A DNA stretch of 64,000 nt from Spirodela intermedia (lineage: Eukaryota > Streptophyta > Magnoliopsida > Alismatales > Araceae), in contig LR746269.1 of assembly GCA_902729315.2 (NCBI GenBank), positions 4,929,501 through 4,993,500 of the forward strand. Reading direction: 5' to 3'. How positions within the stretch are numbered: position 1 is the first letter of the stretch; each line of letters starts with the position of its first letter. Below the pieces are notes generated by a model. It saw nothing but the letters and a program-made list of their open reading frames with translations. It ran no database searches and was not told the origin of the DNA. Shown piece by piece: positions 36,501 through 47,434 of the stretch. The translations under genes and the position numbers were made by a program.

Positions 36501-39187
36501 TGACAAGTTATGAAACCCAATCTATGTCAGTTTGATAAAGAGTAAAATCCAGGCAAGCATCATCCAGTTTAGGAACAAAGAAGGATTAGACTGTTAATCC
36601 CATGTGGAAACCAGCTGTGAACTCACCCAACCTTCTCAGACAAGATAAGACTTTTCAGTCCTTCATTTTCTAAGAAGTCATTGGAATGGATTGGGAGACC
36701 ACACAAACCTGATTGGATTCTATCATTCGTTTTCGGATGATATTTAGGCAATTTAGAATTCAATACAAATGTGATAATCCATTAAAATAGAAGAAAATAA
36801 TAGCGACAACGATGAAGATTTTTTTTATCAATTCCCTAGTTTAGCTCAAAAACACCGAGATTTCAGGTCAAATCAGAATTTTTTAGACCATCTCATATTT
36901 TCAGTTTCACACTTGTAGTCATCAGCTGTGACATACCCCTGTCTTGTTTACTCTTTCAGTCAAGAATAACCGGCAGATATGTCCATCTGCTCATCTTGAC
37001 ATGGATCGTCTCCCTCCTGATTCTTGGGTTCTTTCATGCGCAGTTCGCAATTCCACAGTCTCAATGCAGTTTCTCATTGACCCAGCCTACCCATACAAGC
37101 ATAATACCAGTTTTTATTTTATCGAACATCAGTTTCCTCTCCGGTCTTCAAACTAACAACAAGCGCACTTTTCATTAAGATGACTTGCAGTTGACCCCTT
37201 CAAATTTATTGATCTGCATCCGCGATGTTTACTGGCATTTCTCCTTGCTCGTGCAGGTTGCCTGTCTCACATTAACAGCTCCGCGCCTTCATCTGGTAAC
37301 ACTTCGTTCCTAGTCTTTTATCATCATACTGGCCTTTGGAATTCATTACATGTTCTAAACTCCATTTCTGCTTCAGGAAAACCCGTCGTGATTTCCTACG
37401 GGGGAGCTGGGGGAATGTTCCCGTCCTGCACTGATTTGGCATACAAGAAGGCTGTGGAGGATGGTGCAGACTACATCGACTGCCCTGTCCAAGTCACCGA
37501 AGATGGAGTTTTGGTCTGCCTGCCTGATATAGATCTCTTCTCGGGCACCACAATCTCAAATTCTTCCTTCCGTACCCGTATTTCTACAATCCCGGGGATC
37601 AAGAGTACTCCAGGGGCATACACCTTCAACTTTACGTGGGAAGAGATTCGGACAAATCTAAAGCGTAAGTCAACGTCCTCATGCTACCAATGAGCGCATT
37701 AAGTACCAGCATCGTTTCTTGAATTCTCTGAAGCGCGGATATTTACTTACGGATCCTTCTCTCTCTCCTCTCTGCAGCTGAAATATCGACCCCGTATTTA
37801 AGAGATTATGAACTGCTGCGGAACCCTTCGAAGAGGAACGCAGGAGCCTTCCTGAACCTCACCGAGTTCTTGGCCCTTGCCAAGGAAAACCCTCCTCGTT
37901 CTGGAGTCTTGATCAGCATAGAGGTAGGTCACCCTGCATTTCACGTCGTCTCACAAACACGCAGTAGCCGAGTAGAACTTTCGCCTTTACCAGACTACTG
38001 CTAAATGACAACTCCCTACTTCTTTTTAACAGCAGTAGTGTTTCTGGCATTGAATGAGCCTGGTGTTTCTGGCATTAAGGTCTACGCTCTCTTCTTCAAG
38101 GTTATATGCACCCACATTTTGGCATGGATTCCTGGATATTTCATGTAAAAATACATGTCATTGCGTCAGTTTAGAACCCATAAAAATGAGGAACTATATT
38201 CATGTTAATTTCACGTCCGGCTCAGATTTCGCAAAACGGGTTTCGTCATCACATCGGGGTCACAACGCCCCGAGAACTTTGACCCTTGTTCCCACGTTTT
38301 TATGTTCATGTTCTTCACCATCGGACTGGTCCTCGTCCTTCTGCTGCAGGACGCTCCTTTTCTGCTGGAGAATCTTGGCTTCGGCGTAACCGACGAGGTC
38401 CTGAAAGCGTTGAACGCGTCGGACCTGAAGCAGGAGGTCATCATCCAGTCGACGTACAGCTCTGTTCTGAAGAAGGTGCAGCAGCTGAACTCCTCCTACA
38501 AGCTCATGTACAAGATCGAGGAGCTCATTCTCGACGTCGACGCGTCGGCGGTCAAGGATATCGCTGGGTTCGCCTCCTTCGTGGCCGTATCGAAGAAGTC
38601 GATATACCCGGACAACGTAAAGTACCTGTTGAACAAAACCAGGGTGGTGGAAAAGTTCAAGGCAGAGAAGCTCCCGGTCTTCGCCTACCTGTTCCAGAAC
38701 GAGTTCGTGTCGGTGTCGTGGGACGTGTACAACGACCCGATCGCGGACATCAGCCTGTTCGTGAAGGGGGCGGGCGTGGAGGGCCTGATCACCGAGTTTC
38801 CGGCGACGGCGGAGGCCTTCAGAAGTAAGGGTTCTTCTGTTCTCGATCTTCACTTGCTGTGCCGCCCGTAGGAAGATTAGGAGCTGATTCTTTGAAATTT
38901 TCGCAGGGAGCCCTTGTTCGGGGGGTAACAGCACTCCGCCTTATTGGAAGCCCGTCACGCCTGGCGAGTTGGTGAATATGTCCAGACTGCCGGCGCTGCC
39001 GCCGTCGCCGCCGCCCCTGGCCGACAGTGACGTTGTCGAGCCGCCGCTGCCTTCGGGCCCGATCCGTCCCTCCTCCGTACCTCCTGCATTGGCCCCGGCG
39101 GGTCCATCGGCGGCCCCCGCCGCCACCGCCTCCTCCGCCGCCGTTGTGCTCCTGGCGACCACCGTGGTATGCCTCTTCCTCATCTGA
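33530..39187 (+). CDS. GDPDL: GDPDL (SHV3-type) copy 4, complete
   Basis: Nine exons join in frame: 33530-33632, 34845-35138, 35593-35705, 35895-36399, 37257-37295, 37377-37664, 37778-37923, 38350-38824 and 38907-39187, giving 747 aa. The layout matches copy 2: signal peptide (HLLFLALVLLIQHSTPGAA), two GDPD-like domains, a proline-rich linker and a C-terminal hydrophobic tail (SSAAVVLLATTVVCLFLI) for GPI anchoring. Exon 3 carries one extra codon (QGLPQVPRLW against QQLKKLRLW). Exon 2 is the most divergent of the set (DSSPPAYG, NIYDIYPGDEKNY). Introns 4 and 7 are nearly the same as in copy 1. A 16-17-bp loss at about 37352, relative to copies 1 and 2, lies in the small intron between exons 5 and 6 and does not affect the frame. 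No disabling change was seen. Confidence 0.9.
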
Positions 39188-39697
39188 AGAGTTCCCCTGC
39201 GGCCGCAAACCTCTATCTATATGTATATATATCCATTTTCTGCAACTCGTGATCACTTCTCAACTTTTTTTCTGAACTTGTTGCTTTGATCTTTCCTCCG
39301 TTTGCTTGTCCGTTCTTCCCGGTTGTCAAGATGTTCCGGGTCCGTTGACCTTGGAGCCGTTATTTGTAAGCTTGTAAAGCCTCAATTTCCGGTGAAAATG
39401 GGGTTTCTTTTTCCTTGTTTTGTCGTGAAGAGCCTTGATTTTTTTTCTAATTTGACCTGAAATCAGGCAAAATTAGAGCGAGATGGGGATCGGTTCCCAA
39501 TTTAATGGGCCAGCCGGTTTTAATCTCCTCGATAATAAAAAAGTTCCTCCGGTTGTTTATAGGGAGTAGATCCCAAAATCTCGTGTTAACGCAGGGCAGG
39601 AGCTCTCCGTTGACCAGTCTAGAGTTTCTTCAACGAATTATGGCCATCAATTGTTGAGACATGTTTACCTTTAATAATGCTAGCCTCTCTCTGTCTC

Positions 39698-39737
<40 letters not shown>

Positions 39738-39784
39738 ATTGTCTCTTTCTCTCTCGCTCTCTCTCCTCTCTATCATGATTTTTT
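39188..39784. repeat. 3' flank of GDPDL copy 4 with CT/GTCT microsatellite
   Basis: Shared flank sequence runs from the stop codon, including TCCGTTGACCTTGGAGCC and CCTCAATTTCCGGTGAAAATGG. A CTCTGTCTGTCTGT-type microsatellite occupies 39684-39770. No gene. Confidence 0.75.
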
Positions 39785-39960
39785 TGAGAGATGTGAAAAT
39801 GCGGTGGCAGAACCGTTACATGCTCATGGTGTTCCGGACTGAACCTTACCTACACTCGACCAGATGGAAGGAACTTTTTCGGGCCAGGCCTGATTTGAGA
39901 AGCCCAAGCCATATGGTACCGGGCCGAGCATCCTCAGCCCGTTAATACATATAACATGAT
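39785..39960. repeat. GGGCC-rich upstream module, last copy
   Basis: GGAAGGAACTTTTTCGGGCC, then GAAGCCCAAGCCATATGGTACC and AGCCCGTTAATA, match 8283-8412, 25915-26010 and 31850-31975. It lies directly before the fifth GDPDL relic, in the place where a promoter unit would be expected. Confidence 0.75.
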
Positions 39961-39974
39961 GTGAGATTTACCCT

Positions 39975-40682
39975 GTCCTGATCAGGCTTTTAGTTTACCC
40001 AATGCATCGTAAAGGTGTGCTGTGAGATCGGAGAAAGATGGGATTGGGATCTGTCTACCAGAGCTGAAGATGGATAATTGCACAGATAACTACAGCTATT
40101 CCAACTTTATTAGGTTCCTTGTAAGTTGGATGACTCGGTTAAATCAGATTTTCTCACTTTTAGCGAAGCTGTATCAGATCGTCACCATATAAAATCCATA
40201 GTGGGCATCCTTCTTTTATTTTAAAGGAAAACAAACGCTGCTGACTTTTGAAGTTCTTCATTTTTTTTCTTAAATCATAGTGCAAAGTAATGAAAATTTA
40301 ATACAGCCCCCCTTTAATTTCATGATTAATAATGACAGTATTTCAAAATTAACCCCTTATAAATGGATTATTAGCACCATCGATTTTAATATGAACAGAA
40401 GCTGGTCTCGAACATTAGATGCAAATACACAATGCTTTCTCCTTGTTTCACTAGTTTTTCACTTGAACATCACAACTTTCTCCTAGTGTCTCAATCAATT
40501 GCTTTGCTCATGTAATGAGAAATCCAACTACACAAATTACTTAGTAGACTGTGGATCATATTTCATTCTAAAGAATTATGAATTAGGTACCCAGTATCAT
40601 TTCATGTCTCTATGATGAAGTTTCTTCTTTTCTATTAGTGAACCAATCAATTCTCTCTTGAAGTCCACAATCCAATGAATTC
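39975..40682 (+). pseudogene. GDPDL relic (copy 5): parts of exon 2, intron 2 and exon 3
   Basis: TTTAGTTTACCCAATGCATCG, GAGAAAGATGGGATTGGGATC and GGATAATTGCACAGAT (39985-40085) match exon 2 of the neighbouring copies. Intron 2 then follows with many changes (GTAAGTTGGATGACTC at 40121). At 40639 AGTGAACCAATCAATTCTCTC matches the start of exon 3. Homology stops at GAATTC (40682), where a copia-type TGTTATAAG terminus begins. The signal-peptide exon and the start of exon 2 are absent, and in-frame stops are present. Confidence 0.8.
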
Positions 40683-42325
40683 TGTTATAAGATGAATTTT
40701 CTACATATTGTATTATAACAGTACCATAGATGTTTTTCTTATTATGTTAGTATGGTTATTGTTATCAGGTTGGGTCACATGCCTTGTAACTGACTTGATA
40801 ACGGATGTCATTGTACTTAAGAGGATGTGCCTTAATGAATCAATCAATTTTTCTTTCCTCTTTCAACCTTTGTCTTCAACTTCCAACCTTAGGCAGATTG
40901 AGCTCACAAATGATATCTTTCCATGGTATTAGAGCACTAGTTGACCTCATTTTAAACTCTCTTCTTCTATCCTATTGAAATCTCTAGTTGAGCTCACTGA
41001 CAATGTCTTACATGGTATTAGAGCACTAGTTGAGCTCACAGAGTAATACTCATGATAATTGGTTTCTTTTTCCAGCATGTTCTTTCTTAGATTCGCAGGC
41101 CTGTGTTTATTCAAATGAAGAACTTTTAAGGAATGGAAAGACCCTTGTACTATCCCTAGTGCAGGTCAATGCAATAGAAGAATACTCGAGGTGATTTGAA
41201 CTCTTTAGAATCCTAGAAAAATATAGGTTAAATGGAATAAACTTATTACAAGGGGAGTATGTCACGATGATCTTACTCAGTCAAAAGAAAATAAAGCACT
41301 TGTTTAATGCAAATTCATAACCAACATCCAATGCAAATTCATGCCCAACATCCAGCCCTTGACACAATCGATGGTGAGAGGTGGATGTAATCATCAAGGT
41401 ATGGTTGTTAAATAATATGGATCTAGGAATTATTGATCATATTTCCTTTGCATATCTTCTATTAGAGAAATATAAGACAAAGTACATTAACTGCACACTA
41501 AGAGAAACAATGAATCTGAAGTCTCTCCACTGATTACAAACTTGATGACACTCTTTCAAGGGAATCGAAGTGTCATAGACTATGCTAGAAAGAAACCACA
41601 TGGATGGAAATAGATCATTATAGATCAATGAAGAACCTTGATTCATAAGAATGGAGTTATACATTAAAAGACACACTCTAAAGTTCTTATATGGACTAAA
41701 TACCAAATATGAAAAGCTTGCAAGTCAATTCTTAAATTGAGAGAAAGTACTTTATTTTGAAGAGATAATGACTATAATCAAGTGAGAGGAAAACCATACG
41801 AATATGGTGATTGAAAATCAGCCCCCAAATAACTCAGCCCTCACAATGAAAGAGTGAATGTTGAACCCTAGTCAAAGTTGAGATTCAAAAAATGCAGTTG
41901 ACTCTTCCATTTCTAGCAAAAGAAAACTAAGTCAAAACTCTAAGTAAGAGGTTGACCCCAACACCAACTTTTGATGCTCTTTCTATAAAAAGATAACACA
42001 TAGAAGAATATTGTTGGAAGTTGTACAGAAAGTCATCACGAGTGGGTCAAGGCTACATGAGCATAATCCCTCCACCCACTTAGTGAAAAGTTGTGCAAGA
42101 AAACTTCATGGGAGACCCTTTCAAGGGCGAGGTAAACTTGACACCAATCCACCAGCAATCACCTATATCTTCTAATGATTGAGAGATTGAAAAACTCAAG
42201 GAGAAGATTTCATGAATGAGACAACTCAATCATCTTGTCCCTCAACCATATAACTCAGATCTTAATCATATGACCCCTCAAAGAGAACTTTTTATATCAT
42301 ATGAGGTATGTCATAGGAGTAGACG
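40683..42325 (+). mobile_element. Ty1/copia fragment, plus strand: LTR-like end, primer site and decayed gag
   Basis: TGTTATAAG at 40683 interrupts the GDPDL relic. An LTR-like stretch follows to about 40910. TGGTATTAGAGC (40924, and again at 41013 in a local duplication) matches the initiator-tRNA primer site of copia elements. Decayed gag coding then runs to about 42260: a DHYRSMKNLDS-like block at about 41605-41640 and a degraded zinc knuckle (CSFYKKITHRR) near 41975. Many stops and frameshifts are present. No protease, integrase or RT of this copy is seen before it abuts the next element at 42326. Confidence 0.65.
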
Positions 42326-42548
42326 TGTTGGATTTCTCCACCCCTATTGTGAGCACTCAAGAATAATGAAAAGTAAATGAAATTATATATCTTTGAATTA
42401 GGGCTCAAGGTCTGCTAAGTACATGACTTAGGGCTATTGGGTTAGTCAAGGGCATAAATGGACTTGGCCCGATAACCTTAACTAAACATGGGACCTGAAG
42501 TACAAAATATAATAAAAAAATAAACAAGATAACTCTCTCATTCTAACA
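42326..42548 (-). repeat. 3' LTR (223 bp) of the large minus-strand copia element
   Basis: On the minus strand the segment begins TGTTAGAATGAG and ends GAAATCCAACA, with the short inverted termini TGTTRGA/TCYAACA. A purine tract (CTTGAGAGGGAA) directly precedes it on the minus strand, just after the stop of the pol remnant. The matching 5' LTR was not identified with confidence. Confidence 0.65.
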
Positions 42549-43461
42549 TTCCCTCTCAAGCTAGTGAATGGATATCTTCCATTCGTAAATTTTTCCAAAA
42601 TCTTATCACTATAGGACCATGGAGCCCTTTACACATTGATGAAATGATAATCCATCTCTCAATGTTGGATCCTTTCTTGCTGTTCCAAGTGATTAAATTT
42701 TCTTTTGTGCATGTGACTAAAATAGAAGTCCATATTTGAGGGTACCATTTAGATACATAAATATTCACCTACTACAACATTGTGATTTCTCTAGGGCTAT
42801 GCATAAATTAACTTAACAATTCAACCATTTATGTGATATATGGTTGAGTGTGAGAGAGATTTATTAATTTTCTAATTAATCTTTGATACCTTCCTCTACT
42901 AATAGGTGGATTGTATTCTCTTTGGCCCAATTTCTCATTAGGATCAATGAGAGTAGTTGCTAGTTTGCAGCCACTAGTATGAGTCTCTTTTAGTAAATCT
43001 AACATGTATTTCATTTGAGATACAAATATTTCATGTCTATAATAAGTAATTTTTATTTCATTTTTTTTAATTTTTTTTATCATCTTATCTCAAAGCACAT
43101 GGATACTTTATCACTTAAAATTTAATTTCTAATAAATCATCTCAAGTAAGAATTATGTCATTAACATAAACTAATAAAATAGAAATTTCATTATTAGTAT
43201 GTTTACAAAAGAGATAATGATTGACATTACTTTGGTGATAGTTCATTTCAAGCATGATAATCAAGAGCTTACTAAACCAAGCCCTTAGTTAGTGTTTCAG
43301 TCTATATAAATATTTATTTAATTTAAAAATCATATCTTATTTTTTTCTAAAATTCATAGGTCCTTATGTAAAAATTTATATAGGAAATCATTATTCACAT
43401 CTAGTTGATGGAGTTTTCATCCCTTCGTTGTTACTATAGAGATTAAAATCCTCATAATATT
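42549..43461 (-). mobile_element. Ty1/copia pol remnant: reverse transcriptase and RNase H, minus strand
   Basis: Minus-strand translation across several frames gives KLHQLDVNNDF (about 43410), ISILLVYVNDIILT (about 43170; the catalytic YVDD appears as YVND), FVSQMKYMLDLLKETHTSGC and GRYQRLIRKLINLSHTQP (43020-42840), then an RNase H remnant (NLITWNSKKG) to about 42560. These are the RT-connection-RNase H blocks of copia elements. Stops and shifts show it is dead. The RT is interrupted at 43461/43462 by the gypsy insertion and resumes at 54570. Confidence 0.8.
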
Positions 43462-45093
43462 TGATAAGTCTTCATTATCATGAGTTAATAATTAGTAAAT
43501 AATATAGTTTTAGCCTTAACTCATGATAAATAGATTTATATTTGTGTTAAAGTGTGAAAAGTGGTTTTCAGTTGATTAACATGAATTTTTGGGTAATTAT
43601 GTAACTTTATACGAATTTATATGATTTTTACAGTCTTACTTTTGAGATAAATGAAGAAAAAGAAATAAAAATATAATAAAATGGGGCGGACCCGCCGACC
43701 AGCCAAGCCTGCAAGCGGGTTGAAAGTGCAGTCGGGGAGTAGCTGCGAGCAGGGGCTCAAGTGGCTTGAATCGATAAGGGGCATGCGTGCGCCACTCCCC
43801 TTCCACATCACTAGTGGCCAGCCGGCTGTGGGGCAAGGAGTGGTCATACACGCGCGAGAAAGGGACTTAATCAGAAATGTAATATTACTATATATTCGCC
43901 AGAAACTTTAGCGCACAACCGATGTGGGACTAAACCCGTGTCACCTTCCTCAGAAAGGGCGAGCAACTGGCACGGGTTCGAATCCTCCCAGAGCCAAAAC
44001 TCATATTTTTTATCTGATTATCGTGACTTTCCTACAGATTGCCAGTGAAGGATTAAGCAACAAGAATCGCTGGATCATTGGCAAAAATTTTGTTAATGCG
44101 ATTCACGGAGCATTGTTACTAAAATTGCTGAATGATTTGCGATAAAATGATCGCGAATCCATCGAGTAAAGCATCTTCGATTGATTGACGAACAAGCTGT
44201 CGTCGGGAAGAGGACGATCCGCCGAGAGACGAGTCACCACCTCCTGAGAGCGTACCGGATGCGATGAAGAGCCTCCTTTTGCTGTGCAGACCTGAGGATG
44301 AAGCTCCCTAACACGCGCCCCACCTCCATCCAACTCCTCTTTGTCGGGTGACAGCCGCTGGAGAGCTGCAAAGTCGCCATTTTTCCGCTCCGCTGGGTGA
44401 CAGCTGCCGGAGACGATTCGACAACCTATTTCATTGATCTCTAGACTTCGCAAGGAAATCTAGAGATTGCCCATGTCATCCTTGTCCAAGGAGAGCCTTC
44501 AAGGCTATGGACACTGCACGATGATCCTCCCAAATGCTCAGGATTCTGGTGCATCGCAGACGCATCGCCACTGCAACGCCAGAACTCTGTTTTCCTACTT
44601 TCAACTTAATTTTCACTTCATTTAGTGATAATTTGTTGATTTTAAATTTACTAACCTATACTTCACTCAATTACGATTCTTCTGACTTTTATAGATCTTA
44701 ATTTGATTAATTAAATCTTATGTGATTGCTTAAGTAAGAATCGCCGAATGGAACTCTGTTTTTGCCTGATTCGCATTTGCTGGGCGCTGACGTCATCCTG
44801 ACGTCCGCACCCTTATTTCCCTTTTTCGTGAATTTTAAATATATTTTATTTTCATGTTTTAGTATAAAATTCATAAAAAATAGTATTCTTTGAGAAAAAT
44901 TCTGAATAATTACCAGATATTATATTACATCCTTGTGATCGACTTGGAAAATTACCACTATTTTTAGAAGTTTTATTGAATTATAATTGATATATTTGTT
45001 TAGAAATACTTCTAAATATCTGAAAATTTGTATTTTCTAGTTTTATAAATTTTAAATTTGCGTGATTTACTATACAACGACTAAGTCATGTCA
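43462..45093 (+). repeat. 5' LTR (1632 bp) of the gypsy element
   Basis: The LTR starts TGATAAGTCTTCATTATCA and ends CTAAGTCATGTCA. The middle third (43680-44580) is strikingly GC-rich within AT-rich ends. It includes a block around 43975-43985 that matches the Pol III B-box consensus (GGTTCGAATCC). The antisense strand holds a 116-codon open frame at 44103-44453 that is conserved in other LTR copies. Confidence 0.9.
44103..44453 (-). other. Conserved antisense ORF in the gypsy LTR (copy in the 5' LTR)
   Basis: The 116-codon frame runs antisense to the LTR. It shares LSPDKEELDGGGARVRELHP and SRSFYRKSFSNFSNNAP with the frames at 49278-48835 and 52196-52555. No known domain is seen. Coding status is unproven, and GC-rich composition alone could keep it open. 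Confidence 0.35.
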
Positions 45094-45096
45094 AAT

Positions 45097-45116
45097 TTTG
45101 GTGCTATTGCCGGGGA
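45097..45116 (+). other. Primer binding site region of the gypsy element
   Basis: TTTTGGTGCTATTGCCGGGG lies 3 nt after the LTR end. It resembles the TGGCGCCGTTGCCGGGGA site of plant Athila/Tat elements, with a few substitutions. Confidence 0.75.
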
Positions 45117-45323
45117 TGTATTACATAATATTTAGTATTTTTCTGTTTTTCTCTTAGAGTACACAAAAAATATAACTCTTGTTTTATTTTTTTTTGCCGT
45201 TTTATTTTTTAAAAAAGGGGAACGAAGAGAAGCAAGGCAAAGACTAGAGCATATTGAAGGAGGGTAACAATTACTAAACTTTTCTCTCAAATTTATTGAT
45301 TTTTTATGCATGGTAGATGATCT

Positions 45324-46690
45324 TTGCATCCAAGTCTAGAAAATCCTTTCACTATTTCATTCAAAACTAAAAATCCGAAAGAAAAATTAATTTTGATGGA
45401 TCCTGAAAGAAGTACAAGTCAAATTGAGAACAATCTTATGGCCATGAAAAATTATTATATCCCTGATTCATTTCAAAGAGCATCCAATATTAGAGTCCTA
45501 TTAGCACCCACTGTTAAATTCGAAATAAATCTAAGAATTTTTCAAATGCTCCCTAATTTTCATGGGTTGCCTTTAGAGTAACTTCAGCAGCACTTAGAAA
45601 AATTTCATATGGTCTGTGATTTAGTTAATCTCCCTCAAGTTACACTAGAAATTATTAAGATGAAATTATTTCCTCATACACTTAGGGACAAAGCTAGTCA
45701 TTGGCTATCCACATTAGATAGAGAATTAACTAGTTGCAAAGACATAGAACATGTCTTTCTTCGAAAATTTTATCTCTTAGGAAAAACTCAAAATATGAGA
45801 AAATATATATAGAGTTTTTCTCAAAGACTAGGAGAAACTTTGCATGAGACATGGGAAAAATTCAAAGATTTACTTAGAATGTGTCCTCATCATGTTATAC
45901 TCAAGTGGTAGCTCAATATAATTTTTTATGATGGATTATTATAACAACATAGAAATATGGTTGATTCTATATGTAGAAGAGCTTTTATGGAGAAAACTTC
46001 TGATGAGATTTACAGTCTTTATGAGAATTTAAGTAAAAATTCTAGAGATCAAGCCTCTTTTAAATTATATGACAGAGATAAGAAGAGAGGAATTTATGAA
46101 TTACATCATGATGATGATTCTAAATTTAGAAATGAGGATAATCAGATTAATTAAAGATTAGAAAAACTTGATTTACTTATGGACAATATTAGAAAGCCTC
46201 TTAACCCTCAATTTAATTTAAATAGTACATGTCCTATGTATGGTGAAAATGATCATTTCGAATTTCAATATCATCCTAGGCAAGAACAAGTGCAGGTACC
46301 CCACGATTTTAGTAAAAATAGGGAATATTTTTCTAATTCTTTTAATCCTAATTAGGGGAATAATTTTTCGTGGAGAAACCCAAATAATATTCAAAATCTA
46401 GAAGCACTTAGAACCAATTCAAATTTTGAATTTCGTCCAAAATAGGAACACAAATTTCAGAAAAATCAGCCCTCTCAAATCCAACATGATGATATGGAAA
46501 TGATGCAACAAATGAGCCAAATGATGCAAAAAATTATAAATCAAATGATGTTGTACCAAAAATAAATTATAGAGGCTTTTGAGAATAGGAGAAAAGAGGG
46601 ACAACCACTTAGTCAGCCCATAGAAAATTCAAGAAACTGTCCAATAGTAGGATTTTAGCAAGGAGAATCTAGTTGGATAAATCTAGAAAA
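45324..46690 (+). pseudogene. Decayed gag of the Athila/Tat-type element
   Basis: A single reading frame runs about 450 codons with many in-frame stops. Recognisable gag blocks are LPNFHGLP (45550), KMKLFPHTLRDKASHWL (45660), RLGETLHETWEKFKDLLRMC (45820) and a degraded zinc knuckle, CPMYGENDHFEFQY (about 46230), in which two expected Cys residues are Tyr. The C-terminal part is rich in Asn, Gln and Met. The stop codons are TAA or TAG, typically at places where Gln or Trp would fit. It is inactive. Confidence 0.8.
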
Positions 46691-46834
46691 AAACCCACGA
46701 AATGAAAATGTTAGGATAGTGAATACATTGAGTGAGAATATTTACTTGATCCTTATTTCCAATTATTAGAAGAAATTGATGAGCCATTAGAAGTAAATGA
46801 GAATATTAAGGCTGAAAATATAATAGCAAATTTT

Positions 46835-47212
46835 TTGAATAAAATCATTTATTGCGCACAATTGATGAATGAATATAGTGAGGATGATGAGGAGAAAGAG
46901 TCCTTAGATGAAGAGACAACATCTGATCATGGAAGAATCATCCAAATTTTAGTAGAAGAGAGTAAGGACAAAAATAAAGAAAAACATATTTCAGGTGAGG
47001 AAAAATCAGTTGATTTGGGAGATGTAGGAGACGAAATTAATAAATTTAATCAAAATTTTGCAGCCATGGATGTTGATAGTGAGGATGATGATGTATATCA
47101 TATACCAAAATTAAAAGATAGCTCTTGGGAAGATGAAGAATTTGATGAGTTGAGAAACAAAAAACTAGAAAAAGAGTTAATTCAACTAATGGGGAGAAAC
47201 GAAAATAATTGA
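46835..47212 (+). CDS. Acidic ORF of unknown function in the element body
   Basis: The frame encodes 125 residues dominated by Glu and Asp (EDDEEKESLDEE, VDSEDDDVYHIP). It lies after gag, where protease/RT coding would be expected in an autonomous relative. I recognise no domain. It could be the remains of the region between gag and pol or a feature of the non-autonomous family. Support as a translated gene is weak. Confidence 0.3.
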   Translation: MNKIIYCAQLMNEYSEDDEEKESLDEETTSDHGRIIQILVEESKDKNKEKHISGEEKSVDLGDVGDEINKFNQNFAAMDVDSEDDDVYHIPKLKDSSWEDEEFDELRNKKLEKELIQLMGRNENN

Positions 47213-47434
47213 TATGAACATAGAGATAATTTTGGAGGAGAAAATTTGATTTTTACTGAATTCATTAGATCTGAGATTAAAGAAGACAATCCTTCCATCC
47301 TTCAAAACCCACAACCCATTAGAATTACTTCTAAGCTTGAAATATTTCATTCCTCGCAAATTTAACAAATATGTATGAAAGATAAAATGGATTAGGGGAA
47401 GATTATGTAGATAAAAGAAGACATTAAGAAATGG

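Noticed and set aside
40683-40721. A miniature inverted-repeat element (TGTTATAA ... TTATAACA)
   Set aside because: The inverted ends are only 8 bp and there is no target duplication. The left end is better explained as the LTR terminus of the copia fragment.
43900-44010. A tRNA gene in the LTR
   Set aside because: Only a B-box-like stretch is present. The acceptor and T stems do not pair properly, and other LTR copies do not preserve it.
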